From Catenovulum sediminis (lineage in GTDB: Bacteria > Pseudomonadota > Gammaproteobacteria > Enterobacterales > Alteromonadaceae), in contig NZ_CP041661.1 in the NCBI RefSeq assembly GCF_007289895.1, positions 372,001-436,000 on the forward strand: a DNA stretch of 64,000 nt, given 5' to 3'. Positions 20,260 through 29,614 of this stretch are shown in pieces. The notes under the pieces were generated by a model. That model ran no database searches and was not told the DNA's origin. It saw only the letters and a program-made list of their open reading frames with translations. The translations under genes were made by a program, and so were the position numbers. Each line of letters opens with the position of its first letter. Position 1 is the stretch's first letter.

Positions 20260-22182
20260 TTAAAAAGCAGGGGACTGACACTTAGGCAGCGATTGCTTTG
20301 CAAGGCCTTCTAGCTTTCTGTCGTGCGCGCCCTTTGCAAAATTACTGATGTAGTATTCATTGGGTTTTTCCCAGTCAACCTCAACACGACCGTCGCCCAA
20401 CACAATATTGCTGAGTTTAGTTCTAAAAAACTGGGCAACTTCACGATAACTTTTATCGTAGGCGACATTGTTTCGCTCGTTTACGTCGCATCTAAGGTCA
20501 AACAAAGCCATCTCTACTTGTTCTTCGGTGGCGTTGATTGCCCATTGGATATTGTCTCCTGGCTTAAACCCTTTTCCCGGTCTTTTATTGGTCGGCCTGA
20601 CACGCATTGAAAATGCGAAATTTTTACTGCGCAGATAGGCTCTTGGTCCCATTACATAATTCACTTCAGCTAATACATAATCGCGATGATATTGCTCAGA
20701 ACGGATAACCTTGGCTAAATCGAATCCACTTAAATGCGCTGCTTGTTGCTCAACATTCATCCCAGCTGCAGATAATATTGTGGGCGCGAGATCGACGTAC
20801 TCAACAAACTGATTAACAATTTTACCGGCCGGAAAACGCTTTTGTTGTGAGTCTACGGCAATAATTATCCCTTGGTTAGAGGTGTTGTAAGGCCCGAATT
20901 TGGCTTCAATACCTTGCTCTCCTAATTGCCAGCCATGATCACCAACGGTGAGTATTATCATGTATTCTTTTTGATTTTTTTCGTTATATTCTTTAAATGC
21001 TTTAACCGCCTGACCAATCAGGTGATCGCCATATGCACAAAAAGCATAATAATCCGCAATGGCTTGTTGTTTTTCTTCAGCCGTTAAACCGTCGATTTTC
21101 ATTTGTTGATATAAGCTTTTTAGTTGAGGCGGTAGTTTTTCAAGCTCAGCTTTTGAAAATACCGGAACCTTGTAACCTTTGTTTTTAAACCGGTCACGAT
21201 AAGATTTAGGTGGCAATACCGGCGTATGAGGGAAGTGAAAATTCAAGCTCACCATCATCGGCTGATCTGACTTCACACCTTGATAGGTTTCTTTAAAGCC
21301 GGTTTGATAATTGTTATCTTGATTAACTAAGTAGTTTTTAAATTCATTTAAGATATGCCCATCTAATGTTTTACCGGCCGGTTGTGGGCTTTCGCCGCCA
21401 ATGATTAATGTTTTTGACGATCGGGTATAAGCTCTTAATATTTCTAGCTGTTGTTCTAGTGGCTGAGTAGAAGGGTCAAAACTATTATCAACTCTATATT
21501 CATCGACGCGACCATCTGGAAAAACAAAACGCTCTGATTTGCCCAGTTTGTTCCAGTTTTTATCGTAGTGTTCAAACTTTACCCAATCGGTTAAATTGTT
21601 GTGTGCCAGATCATTTTTAAAATCTACCCACTGGTCGTAAAACCCCAAATCGTTCCAAGTTGTACCGTTTTTATATTGGTAAATTCTAACGCCACTTTTA
21701 CCAAATAAGGCGGTTTGATAACCAAGTTTTCGTAATTCGACGGGTACCGGCGGGGTAAACAAATCGGTTTGATCATGTGTTTTTTCAAATCCGTATCGCC
21801 CGCCTCGGTGCGGATATAAACCGGTGATCATCGAGCTGCGTGAAGGTGCACAACCGGGTGATTGATTGTAGGCATGGGTAAACATAGTGCCTTCTTTGGC
21901 TAGCGCATCTATATTAGGCGACTCGACATAACCCAAAGCACTTTCAGATGTTCCCCGTTGATTGCGGTTAAACGCGGCAATGGTATCTGCACGCTGATCA
22001 TCGGTAATAATCCAGAGAATATTGGGCTTATCATTTACAACTTCTAAAGGTGCGAGTGACGGATCACTTTGGTTATTAGTTTGATAACCTGATTGTTGCT
22101 TGCCGTTGGTGTCGTCAGTGTTGCTGCAAGCACCTAACAATAGTGCAAAACAGACAAGTGAAGCCTTTTTTATAAATTTCAT
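20260..22182 (-). CDS. S1-family sulfatase (lipoprotein)
   Basis: A lipoprotein leader (MKFIKKASLVCFALLLGAC) precedes a type-I sulfatase. Metal-site aspartates are in WIITDDQRAD. The formylglycine motif is CAPSR (GCAPSRSSMITG), which needs a maturase not seen in this window. The second metal site is TVGDHGWQLGEQG. At 640 residues it is longer than most, with an insert around 170-290. It would remove sulfate esters from galactan oligosaccharides in the periplasm; the position specificity cannot be read from sequence alone. Confidence 0.92.
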   Translation of the reverse strand: MKFIKKASLVCFALLLGACSNTDDTNGKQQSGYQTNNQSDPSLAPLEVVNDKPNILWIITDDQRADTIAAFNRNQRGTSESALGYVESPNIDALAKEGTMFTHAYNQSPGCAPSRSSMITGLYPHRGGRYGFEKTHDQTDLFTPPVPVELRKLGYQTALFGKSGVRIYQYKNGTTWNDLGFYDQWVDFKNDLAHNNLTDWVKFEHYDKNWNKLGKSERFVFPDGRVDEYRVDNSFDPSTQPLEQQLEILRAYTRSSKTLIIGGESPQPAGKTLDGHILNEFKNYLVNQDNNYQTGFKETYQGVKSDQPMMVSLNFHFPHTPVLPPKSYRDRFKNKGYKVPVFSKAELEKLPPQLKSLYQQMKIDGLTAEEKQQAIADYYAFCAYGDHLIGQAVKAFKEYNEKNQKEYMIILTVGDHGWQLGEQGIEAKFGPYNTSNQGIIIAVDSQQKRFPAGKIVNQFVEYVDLAPTILSAAGMNVEQQAAHLSGFDLAKVIRSEQYHRDYVLAEVNYVMGPRAYLRSKNFAFSMRVRPTNKRPGKGFKPGDNIQWAINATEEQVEMALFDLRCDVNERNNVAYDKSYREVAQFFRTKLSNIVLGDGRVEVDWEKPNEYYISNFAKGAHDRKLEGLAKQSLPKCQSPAF

Positions 22183-22300
22183 AACTCTTTAATCACTCTC
22201 TCAATTCTGATTTTGTATAAACGTCGATCTACAAAATGTATACAAAAAACAAAATTGACACAGTTACCTCTAAATTTATTAAACTTTTATTTATATCTGT

Positions 22301-22402
22301 TAGGGCGTGTTTATTTAGAATGACTAAACCCCACTCATTCTGCTTTGTTAATGATTTAAATAGCCTATTGCTCAAAAATAATACAAAGATAAACACGCCC
22401 TA
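22301..22402. repeat. MITE-like element with 14-bp perfect terminal inverted repeats
   Basis: TAGGGCGTGTTTAT (22301-22314) and its exact complement (22389-22402) bound a 102-bp non-coding segment in the gap between two sulfatase genes. The TA at each outer edge could be a target duplication. No internal reading frame is evident. Confidence 0.45.
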
Positions 22403-22462
22403 GGCAGTTAATTAAGACGGTTAATTGTGAATAGCGCTAAAAAGCAGCATTAAGTGCGCAGA

Positions 22463-22521
22463 TTACGCAGAAAATTACGCAAAGAGCCATTTAATCACTC
22501 TCTGCGTATGTTTCTGCGTAA
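22463..22521. repeat. Imperfect 24-bp palindrome downstream of a sulfatase gene
   Basis: TTACGCAGAAAATTACGCAA and its imperfect complement (22498-22521) flank an 11-nt loop just beyond the stop codon of the next leftward gene's neighbour. It may be a terminator-like hairpin or an extragenic repeat for the 22183-22557 gap. I see no coding sequence in the rest of this gap; a TGTATACA palindrome near 22230 is a possible operator for the sulfatase at 22182. Confidence 0.35.
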
Positions 22522-22557
22522 GTTTCTTTCACCGTGTGAGGTGAATGCGGTGAAGTG

Positions 22558-24141
22558 TTAGTTTAAGTAGGCTGGGGCAGTGGGTATGCCAGCGTTACGA
22601 ATAGATAAGTACTCTTTTAACATGGCTTGGACACGCGCTTGTTGCTGTTTGAGCAAATTTTGTGATTCTAGTTCGCGAATATTGGTTTTTAAATTAAACA
22701 ATGCAATAGGTTCAAATTTCGTTCTTTTACGATTACTTTGAATAATTAACTTCCAGTCACCTTTAATGTAAATTGCTTGGGTAAAACTGCCACCTTGAAG
22801 AAACATCTGTTTTCTTGGGTGAAACTCTCCTTCTCCGGTAAACAGCGGCGTTAAATCATTACTGTCCGGTGCATCAGTGGCATTTAGTTTTACCCCCGCA
22901 GCGCCTGCCACAGTCGCCAATAAATCCTGCACAACAACCGCTTCATCAGAGATAACAGGTGATGTGATTTTACTAGGCCAACTCGCGATGTATGGCGTTC
23001 TGTGTCCGCCTTCGTATGGTAAATTTTTAGAGCCGCGGTAAATGCCGCTGGTTTTGTGACCGGCTCGAATACTTGCTTTTTTAAGTAAACCACCATTATC
23101 AGATGTCAGCAGTATTAATGTATTTTGATACTGGCCTGCTTCTTTTAACGCCGTGATCAAACGATTTATTTGCATGTCTAATTCCACCACCATATCGAGA
23201 TGGTGCGAAGGTGTAGAACCGGCTATTTTTTTACCATCAAATGATTCAGGCGGCATGTGCGGTATGTGCACCATGGGGCTGGCATAATATAAAAAGAATG
23301 GTCCGTCTTTACTTGACGATTTGATAAAATCAGCCGCTTTTGCGGACAAAATATCCCCCATTTTACGCGTGTCCCATTGGCTGTCGCCCATACCTGGGCC
23401 TTTATCAGAAACGATCTTTGGTTCGATGGCCGTTTGCGCATTTACATATTGAATTTTTGAATGCGCTTCTAACGGATACCAACTTTGATTCTCATACGCT
23501 AAATATAAAGGTCCCTGTATGCCGGTCGGCAACATAAAACTGTAGTCAAAACCTAAATTATTCGGACCTCCGCCAAGCATTTTGGTTAGATCGACCTGTG
23601 GTTGTTCTCCGTCATCCGTTCCTCGGTAAATTGCACTTGAATCTTTGAGCGCAAAGTCGCCCCCTAAATGCCATTTACCAACAAATCCAGTTGCATATCC
23701 ACCCAATTTAGCCACTGTACCGAGAGTATGATCGCTTTCGGTCACCGCATTTTTGTTAAACGAATTCCAAACGCCCCAAGGCGCATACGAGCGATAATTA
23801 TTCTTTCCGCTCATCACCGCATAGCGGGTTGGGGCACATAGCGCGGTGGCTGAGTGTCCGTTGGAAAACCAAATGCCATTTTCTGCCAAGGCATCAATAG
23901 ACGGTGTGTTTACGACCGGTTTTTTGTTTAATATTTTTCGATTATAAAAGCTCACATCGCCGGTGCCTAAATCATCCGCCAAGATAACAATAATATTGGG
24001 CTTTTGTGTCGCTTGTGTGCTTGCTTGTGGATCGGCCTGTGTAATCGGCTGTGTATAGGTACAAGCGGACAAACACAGTACACAAATCATAAAACACAAA
24101 TGACCGAATAATTTTCTCATACGTATTGCCTTTTCATTCAT
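22558..24141 (-). CDS. S1-family sulfatase (lipoprotein, CAPTR active site)
   Basis: A lipoprotein signal (LCFMICVLCLSAC) leads into a type-I sulfatase of 527 residues. The first metal site is VILADDLGTGDVSFY, the active-site cysteine is in ATALCAPTRYAVMSG (threonine instead of serine in CxPSR, seen in some S1 subfamilies), and LTSDNGG is the second metal site. Its sequence differs enough from the two other sulfatases here that a different sulfate position is likely. An internal ATG seven codons in (MRKLFGH) is an alternative start. The ThuA-like gene lies 22 bp upstream in the same direction. Confidence 0.92.
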   Translation of the reverse strand: MNEKAIRMRKLFGHLCFMICVLCLSACTYTQPITQADPQASTQATQKPNIIVILADDLGTGDVSFYNRKILNKKPVVNTPSIDALAENGIWFSNGHSATALCAPTRYAVMSGKNNYRSYAPWGVWNSFNKNAVTESDHTLGTVAKLGGYATGFVGKWHLGGDFALKDSSAIYRGTDDGEQPQVDLTKMLGGGPNNLGFDYSFMLPTGIQGPLYLAYENQSWYPLEAHSKIQYVNAQTAIEPKIVSDKGPGMGDSQWDTRKMGDILSAKAADFIKSSSKDGPFFLYYASPMVHIPHMPPESFDGKKIAGSTPSHHLDMVVELDMQINRLITALKEAGQYQNTLILLTSDNGGLLKKASIRAGHKTSGIYRGSKNLPYEGGHRTPYIASWPSKITSPVISDEAVVVQDLLATVAGAAGVKLNATDAPDSNDLTPLFTGEGEFHPRKQMFLQGGSFTQAIYIKGDWKLIIQSNRKRTKFEPIALFNLKTNIRELESQNLLKQQQARVQAMLKEYLSIRNAGIPTAPAYLN

Positions 24142-24163
24142 CTAACCTTCAATTCTTAAAATT

Positions 24164-25141
24164 CTAAAATGCCCTGATACTGGTCTGTGTTTCCGTCGGG
24201 AAATCTTCTGGAACAGGGATAGTTACTTTGCCTGTAGCAGCCCATTCAGTCCCGCGCTGTAAAGTTGCGATAAATCCAACACTTTCAAAGGCGGGTTTTG
24301 CATGTCCCAGAGTAGAGTGGAAAATGCGTCCTTGGTGGTAATCTATCGCCATTAAAACAGGTTCGTGACGATGAGTTTTTTGCGTATCATATGCAGTCGC
24401 AAGTACCGTCATATTTTCAGCTGGTCCGCGTAATTTGACATATAACTCGTCGCGAGTATGCAACCAACTGGTAGGAATACCTTGCATAATCGGATGATTT
24501 TCGGCGCGTGTTGTCACGGTAAATTCAACTTGTTTACCATGTCCACCGCCGTTGCCTTTACGGGTGTCTCTGACGAGCTTATTGTCTTTATCATAATAGA
24601 CATACGGGCCATGGCTTTCATTGCGGCCACCCCAACCCCCTAATCCAATCATTTTGTTGTACTCGAGCCAATTCGGAAATGCGTTGTTTGCGGCGTGTAT
24701 GACTACAAATCCACCGCCATTTTTCATGTAATTTTCAAAGTTTTGTTTAGTTTGTTGTGGCCAGTCTGCGGTTTTCCATCCAAAGTTCGAAATCACAACA
24801 TCGTACTTTTCAAATTGCGGACTAAATTGAGGATCGGTTTTAGTCGGGTGATGTTCGGTGTATTTTTTGCCATCGTTAAGCGGATACTGAGGACCAAATT
24901 TATTGTAGTTCCATGTATATTTGGTCCGTTCAATATCAACAGTAAATCTTCCGCTGTCTTCTAAATAGCGTTTCATCATCATAGTCGACATAGGCCAAAC
25001 CACATGATTATTCTGGCCATCGATAATTAAGGCTTTGAGCATTTTAACCTGCGTTTCGTCATTTGCCTTTTCTGTTAGGTTGCTGCACGCAGATAAAACA
25101 ATTAAGCTCAAAAATACTAAGCTAAGCTTCAATTTATTCAT
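24164..25141 (-). CDS. ThuA-like domain lipoprotein
   Basis: Start is the ATG at 25141, with AGGA 7 bp upstream and an immediate lipoprotein signal (MNKLKLSLVFLSLIVLSAC). A longer frame to 25285 lacks these features. The body is a ThuA (trehalose utilisation, class I glutamine-amidotransferase-like) domain: KALIIDGQNNHVVWP, YDVVISNFGWKTADWP, GGGFVVIHAANNAFPNW, and HSTLGHAKPAFESVGF. ThuA proteins have been linked to oxidation of sugars to 3-keto derivatives, which fits with the DUF1080 and cytochrome genes. Probable operon with the adjacent GH16 and sulfatase genes. Confidence 0.85.
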   Translation of the reverse strand: MNKLKLSLVFLSLIVLSACSNLTEKANDETQVKMLKALIIDGQNNHVVWPMSTMMMKRYLEDSGRFTVDIERTKYTWNYNKFGPQYPLNDGKKYTEHHPTKTDPQFSPQFEKYDVVISNFGWKTADWPQQTKQNFENYMKNGGGFVVIHAANNAFPNWLEYNKMIGLGGWGGRNESHGPYVYYDKDNKLVRDTRKGNGGGHGKQVEFTVTTRAENHPIMQGIPTSWLHTRDELYVKLRGPAENMTVLATAYDTQKTHRHEPVLMAIDYHQGRIFHSTLGHAKPAFESVGFIATLQRGTEWAATGKVTIPVPEDFPTETQTSIRAF

Positions 25142-25178
25142 TCTAATTCCTGTTAATTCGCTGTTCGTCTGTATTAAG

Positions 25179-26063
25179 TTAATCCGCTGGTTTCCAGACC
25201 CGTACCCAATCATAACTTGTGGTTCGCTGTGATTTGCTGCCGCGTTTAACCATGCCTCCATCAGCTGGCACCGGATTCCAGTCATAGGTTTCTATTGCCA
25301 TTTGAATAAATCCTGGTACATCCCATTTAATCGGAGGCGTAATCGAATATACGTATTTACCATCTAGATAAAAACGTATTTCATCATGTGACTTCCACCA
25401 AGCTGCATAGACGTAAAAACGCTCGTGATTCTTAGTCTCTGTTTTTATTGAGCCTTGTATTTGCACAGGTTCAGGGTTGTATTTGTTTTTTCTGTGTATG
25501 GTATTAGAGTGAAATATCTGATCCCATTCTTTTGCCCAGCTTTTCGTCAGCTCTGTGGTATGGCCGACGTTTTCCTGAATATCAAGCTCAAGTTTCTTTA
25601 CCGTATTGCCTTTACTCATCAACCAAAAAGTCGATGACATTTCAGTTGCATTCGCTTTCATTCGGGTTTCAAAATACCAACCCGGTTGCCCTGCTTGATG
25701 CGAGCGAACGATCGCTCCTTGATATAAAAACTCGCGTCCATTGCGCTCTACCGGTTTGGGCAACACACTAACCGTTACTTCCATTGAGCCATTTGTTTCT
25801 TTTACGTTTTCCGCTTTAAACAAACCCGGGGCGCGGCCAATCCAACTCCAGCCATTACCAACAGGCTCTAACTGCCATTTACTCAGGTCAATTTCAGTAT
25901 CATTAAATTCATCCGACATTGAATCAACCAATTGCCAACTTTGTTGCTCGGCTTCAGGCGCCTGACCCTCAACAAAAAAGGGAGTGGCAACTTGAGCTTG
26001 CTGATTAAGCGTGCTGCACGCTGCTAAGACCAGCGCCAACACAAATGTTAATTTACGTTTCAT
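25179..26063 (-). CDS. GH16 endo-glycanase lipoprotein (agarase/porphyranase/carrageenase type)
   Basis: ATG at 26063 begins a lipoprotein leader (KRKLTFVLALVLAAC); a TTG four codons upstream is possible. The GH16 catalytic signature ExDxxE is intact as ELDIQE, preceded by STFWLMSKGN. WIGRAPGLFKAENV and the C-terminal SYDWVRVWKPAD are typical for marine GH16 galactanases. The enzyme would cut internal beta-1,4 linkages of a galactan at the cell surface, giving oligosaccharides for the TonB receptor. The exact substrate (agar, porphyran or carrageenan) is not decided by what I can see. Confidence 0.88.
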   Translation of the reverse strand: MKRKLTFVLALVLAACSTLNQQAQVATPFFVEGQAPEAEQQSWQLVDSMSDEFNDTEIDLSKWQLEPVGNGWSWIGRAPGLFKAENVKETNGSMEVTVSVLPKPVERNGREFLYQGAIVRSHQAGQPGWYFETRMKANATEMSSTFWLMSKGNTVKKLELDIQENVGHTTELTKSWAKEWDQIFHSNTIHRKNKYNPEPVQIQGSIKTETKNHERFYVYAAWWKSHDEIRFYLDGKYVYSITPPIKWDVPGFIQMAIETYDWNPVPADGGMVKRGSKSQRTTSYDWVRVWKPAD

Positions 26064-26223
26064 AATGTTTTTCAATTGTGGAAAGATAAAGTAAATATAC
26101 AGACATTATATTCATATGTGAATACAACACTTTACAAACACCCAAACCACGTTGAGCAATTTCTACGAAGTCTGACTCGCAGCCTGTGAAACTCATTTTA
26201 AAATTATGCTAACCTGATGATTT

Positions 26224-26262
26224 AATATAATATACACTATACTTTAGTTGTTTGTTAACAAA
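26224..26262 (+). promoter_or_regulatory. Shared promoter element and TTGTTAACAA palindrome
   Basis: AATATAATATACACTA (26224-26239) is identical to the element at 20021-20036 before the TonB receptor. The palindrome TTTGTTAACAAA (26251-26262) follows at 12 bp; TTGTTAACAA also occurs at 20191-20200. Such sharing suggests one regulator or sigma site for receptor and sulfatase. Confidence 0.4.
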
Positions 26263-26353
26263 ATAAAGTTCAATAACTCTGGTTATTGAGTGGACAATCA
26301 ATTTTAAATAACTTTTAATATAAATAACAAACTTTGTATTTAAAAGGTAAATT

Positions 26354-28006
26354 GTGAGACAAAAAATTTATATGCAAATTGCAGCGGTTCTCGCGCTTTT
26401 AACAGCCGCTTGCAGCCAGTTTTATACCGAAAATTCATCTAAATCAGTGCTTAAAGTTCAGGCTCCACAAGCCAAAGAAAAAAAGATGAATATTCTTTAT
26501 ATAATGACTGACGATCACGCTGCACAGGCAGTTGGGGTTTATGGCGGTCGTTTAGCAAAATTAAATCCGACCCCCAATTTAGATAAGCTCGCCAATCAAG
26601 GCATGTATTTTAAAAACGTATTTGTAACTAACTCTATCTGCACCCCAAGTCGCGCAACCATTTTAACCGGACAGTATAGCCAAACAAATGGAGTGTTAGA
26701 CTTAGTGGGCTCACTCAGTACAGAGCAGCAAACATTGCCTAGACTGATGTCTGATGCAGGTTACGAAACAGCGGTTATAGGCAAATGGCATCTCAAGAAA
26801 GAACCCGGTGCGTTTGACCATTATGAAGTGCTTAAAATGCAAGGTACCTATTTCGACCCTTTGTTTAGAGTCAGAGGTGAAAAAATATGGCCTCAAAATA
26901 CCACTCAGTACAAAGGACACTCGTCTGATGTTATTACCGATCTATCAATTGAATGGCTGAAAAACCGCAAAAAAGATGAACCCTTTTTCTTAATGCATCA
27001 ATTTAAAGCGCCGCATGATTATTTTGAGTACGCGCCAAGATACGCATCGTATTTGGAAAATGTAGAAATCCCCGAACCCGTTGATTTATATGAACAGCTA
27101 GCCTCTCAAGGCTCGGTTGCGACTAAGGGATTTAATAACGAGTTGGTCAATGACTTAGGCACCTCAATTTCACGGCGCCATAACAGACGTAGTTTAGGTA
27201 TTGATTTAAAGGTTGATCCAAACCTGCCTGAAAAAGAATTTACACATCAAGCCTATCAGAAATTTTTAAAAGCTTATTTACGTTGTGTCAAAGGTGTCGA
27301 TGATAATATTGGAAGGTTAATCCAAACTCTTAAAGAGATTGGCGAATATGAAAACACCATTATTATATATACCTCTGATCAGGGCATGATGTTAGGTGAG
27401 CACGACTACCAAGACAAACGCTGGTTTTATGAAGAGTCTATTCATATGCCATTTATCGTGCATGATCCACGCATTAAAAACGGACCCAAAAGCAGTGATT
27501 TATTGATAAACAATACAGATTTTGCCCCTTTTATGCTGGATTTAGCAAATCAATCAACCCCTGATGATATGCATGGCCGTAGTTTTAAAGCCGCGTTGCA
27601 GGGCGAACAAATTGATGATTGGCGCTGGGCGACTTACTATCGGTATTGGACACATCGTCAATACCACGATGTACCGGCTCACTTTGGTATTCGTAGTAAA
27701 GATTACAAACTGATTTTCTTTTACGGAAAAGGGTTTAAAACAGGCCATACTCCGTATTTTTACGATCAAAAATGGGTGAAGGAAACCGGTAAGCTAAACA
27801 ACGAAATAGCAACGCCTGTTGCTTGGGAATTGTATGACTTACGCAAAGATCCGCAAGAATTAAACAATGTTTACGGCCAGCCAGAATATGCTGCAGTGGT
27901 AAAATCCCTAAAAGCAGAACTTAAACGCCAGCGTGAATTATATAACGAGACTGACGCAAACTACCCACATTTGGATAAAATTATACAAGCGCATTGGTAT
28001 CAATAA
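26354..28006 (+). CDS. S1-family sulfatase (lipoprotein, CTPSR active site)
   Basis: The start is a GTG with AAAGG upstream; the lipoprotein leader is MQIAAVLALLTAAC. The first metal site is YIMTDDHAAQAV, the formylglycine motif is NSICTPSRATILTG and the second metal site is YTSDQGMMLGEHDYQDKRW. This last motif and the C-terminal WELYDLRKDPQELNNVY are typical of the large S1 subfamily containing carrageenan and iduronate-type sulfatases. It is divergent from the leftward GH16/ThuA/sulfatase unit and shares a promoter element with the receptor. Confidence 0.92.
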   Translation: MRQKIYMQIAAVLALLTAACSQFYTENSSKSVLKVQAPQAKEKKMNILYIMTDDHAAQAVGVYGGRLAKLNPTPNLDKLANQGMYFKNVFVTNSICTPSRATILTGQYSQTNGVLDLVGSLSTEQQTLPRLMSDAGYETAVIGKWHLKKEPGAFDHYEVLKMQGTYFDPLFRVRGEKIWPQNTTQYKGHSSDVITDLSIEWLKNRKKDEPFFLMHQFKAPHDYFEYAPRYASYLENVEIPEPVDLYEQLASQGSVATKGFNNELVNDLGTSISRRHNRRSLGIDLKVDPNLPEKEFTHQAYQKFLKAYLRCVKGVDDNIGRLIQTLKEIGEYENTIIIYTSDQGMMLGEHDYQDKRWFYEESIHMPFIVHDPRIKNGPKSSDLLINNTDFAPFMLDLANQSTPDDMHGRSFKAALQGEQIDDWRWATYYRYWTHRQYHDVPAHFGIRSKDYKLIFFYGKGFKTGHTPYFYDQKWVKETGKLNNEIATPVAWELYDLRKDPQELNNVYGQPEYAAVVKSLKAELKRQRELYNETDANYPHLDKIIQAHWYQ

Positions 28007-28030
28007 TATAAAGTGTTCGGTACAAAATAA

Positions 28031-28066
28031 AACCTCAAGCTGGTCGAATCAGCTTGAGGTTTATCT
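28031..28066. terminator. Strong Rho-independent terminator
   Basis: A perfect stem AACCTCAAGCTG / CAGCTTGAGGTT with loop GTCGAAT is flanked by A-rich and T-rich sequence, 25 bp after the sulfatase stop. Confidence 0.85.
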
Positions 28067-28188
28067 GTTTTAGCACGTTAATAAATCTTCTCTTTTTAAA
28101 TCAGGTATAAAATCTGGTTTTATCATTATATATTTTCACACTCTAATTTATTCCCCAAGATAGCTATAGTAGATTGTTTACAATTAGA

Positions 28189-29613
28189 ATGTGGTTTAAT
28201 AAACCAACTTACCATACGGCAGGACACCAAGTGCATAAAAATAAAGCAAAACCATCCACAATATTTAACATCATTCCGATTATGGCATTCGCTCTGTTAT
28301 TAAGCTCAGGCGTCAATGCACAGTCAGTTAATAAAGAAATTAGGCACTACGCTCAAAGCGAAGAAGCACTAAAGGCAGGCCAAAAGCTATATGAAACGGT
28401 TTGTGCTGCGTGCCATGCAAACGATTTGTCCGGCGGTGCCGGCTTTAATTTGAAAGATGAAGAGTGGATACATGGTAGTGCTCCTTCACAAATACTACAC
28501 AATGTATCAACCGGTTTTATGAATGCCGGTATGCCGGGCTTTGGCGCAATGTTTCCAGAAAAAAAACTCAAACAAGTCGTCGCTTATGTATTATCTAAAC
28601 GCCAAGGATTAGATAATCTGACCTATAAAATTTATCCGATAGAAACGAATAAAGGGATACACGAATATCAGTTTTCAGAAAACAGCCCAATCAGTAAATC
28701 GGGCAAGCTACCCAATAACTTGATAGATTTTAGTTTACCTGAAGTACAAAACTATGTGATTGAATTTGAAGGTGATTTATATACGCCCAATGATGAGCAA
28801 ACAAACCTGCATGCGATGACATACCGTAATCACAGAACAGAATTATTCATTGATGGTGAAAAAATTGAAACCAGCGAAGATAAATGGGAGCGGCGAGTCT
28901 GGCCACTGAAAAAAGGTAAACAGCATTTTAAGATGAGGTATTACCGAATTAACCTAAAAAATAACTTAAACTCCAGAGTACGTATATTTGTCGCAAATGA
29001 TGACTTAACTCAAAAAATTTATGGTATTTCTGTCAGCGGAAAACAATTTTTAAACAATGCGACCGTACCCATTAAAGCAGAAGATCAGACAAAAATTCAG
29101 CGAAAAAAAGTATTGGGTCTGCCCACTTCAAGCATTTCTGTGGGTTTTGTCGAAAAAATCAATGCCGCATTTAATTCAAAAACTTGTACCGTAGTTGGCG
29201 CGTGGAGTGGCGATTTTATGAATATCGGCCCAAACATTGAAGGCCGTGCGCGTGATGGTTCGATAATTTTAGGCGATTGGATGTTCAACTTTCCACAGCA
29301 AATTGCGCCGCTTAAGCGTTCTGATTGTAAGTTTGAAGAATATAAATTACACCAGAAAACAGTTGAGTTTATCTATCGCATCAATAACAGCAGAATTAAA
29401 TTGAAAATGTCGGCAAGCTCGCCTAATACATTGAAATTAGACTTTACGTTGCTATCCGGTTCGTTAAACGATGCGCAGCTTAAAACATGGCAGTTGCCAA
29501 AATCTGACGCATTAGTGATTACATCCAATAATGGAACTATCACAAATCACCAACTGACGTTACCTAAAAATACCCAAAGTTGGCAGCTAAATTTACAAAA
29601 AAAGGTTAAATAA
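28189..29613 (+). CDS. Secreted cytochrome c with C-terminal beta domain
   Basis: ATG at 28189 is used; GTG at 28231 (with AGGA 8 bp upstream) is a serious alternative that shortens the leader before IPIMAFALLLSSGVNA. One haem c motif, CAACH, lies in a standard cytochrome c domain with MPGFGAMFPEKKLKQVVAYV as the methionine-ligand side. The remaining 330 residues look beta-rich (VIEFEGDLYTPNDEQTN, HRTELFIDGEKIE), resembling a PA14-like sugar-binding region. It is followed after 1 bp by a propeller protein; together they could oxidise a sugar and pass electrons on. Confidence 0.75.
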   Translation: MWFNKPTYHTAGHQVHKNKAKPSTIFNIIPIMAFALLLSSGVNAQSVNKEIRHYAQSEEALKAGQKLYETVCAACHANDLSGGAGFNLKDEEWIHGSAPSQILHNVSTGFMNAGMPGFGAMFPEKKLKQVVAYVLSKRQGLDNLTYKIYPIETNKGIHEYQFSENSPISKSGKLPNNLIDFSLPEVQNYVIEFEGDLYTPNDEQTNLHAMTYRNHRTELFIDGEKIETSEDKWERRVWPLKKGKQHFKMRYYRINLKNNLNSRVRIFVANDDLTQKIYGISVSGKQFLNNATVPIKAEDQTKIQRKKVLGLPTSSISVGFVEKINAAFNSKTCTVVGAWSGDFMNIGPNIEGRARDGSIILGDWMFNFPQQIAPLKRSDCKFEEYKLHQKTVEFIYRINNSRIKLKMSASSPNTLKLDFTLLSGSLNDAQLKTWQLPKSDALVITSNNGTITNHQLTLPKNTQSWQLNLQKKVK

Positions 29614-29614
29614 C

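Noticed and set aside
24144-25285. Longer start at 25285 for the ThuA-like gene
   Set aside because: It would place 48 unrelated residues before a perfect lipoprotein signal and overlap the GH16 gene; the ATG at 25141 has a good Shine-Dalgarno.
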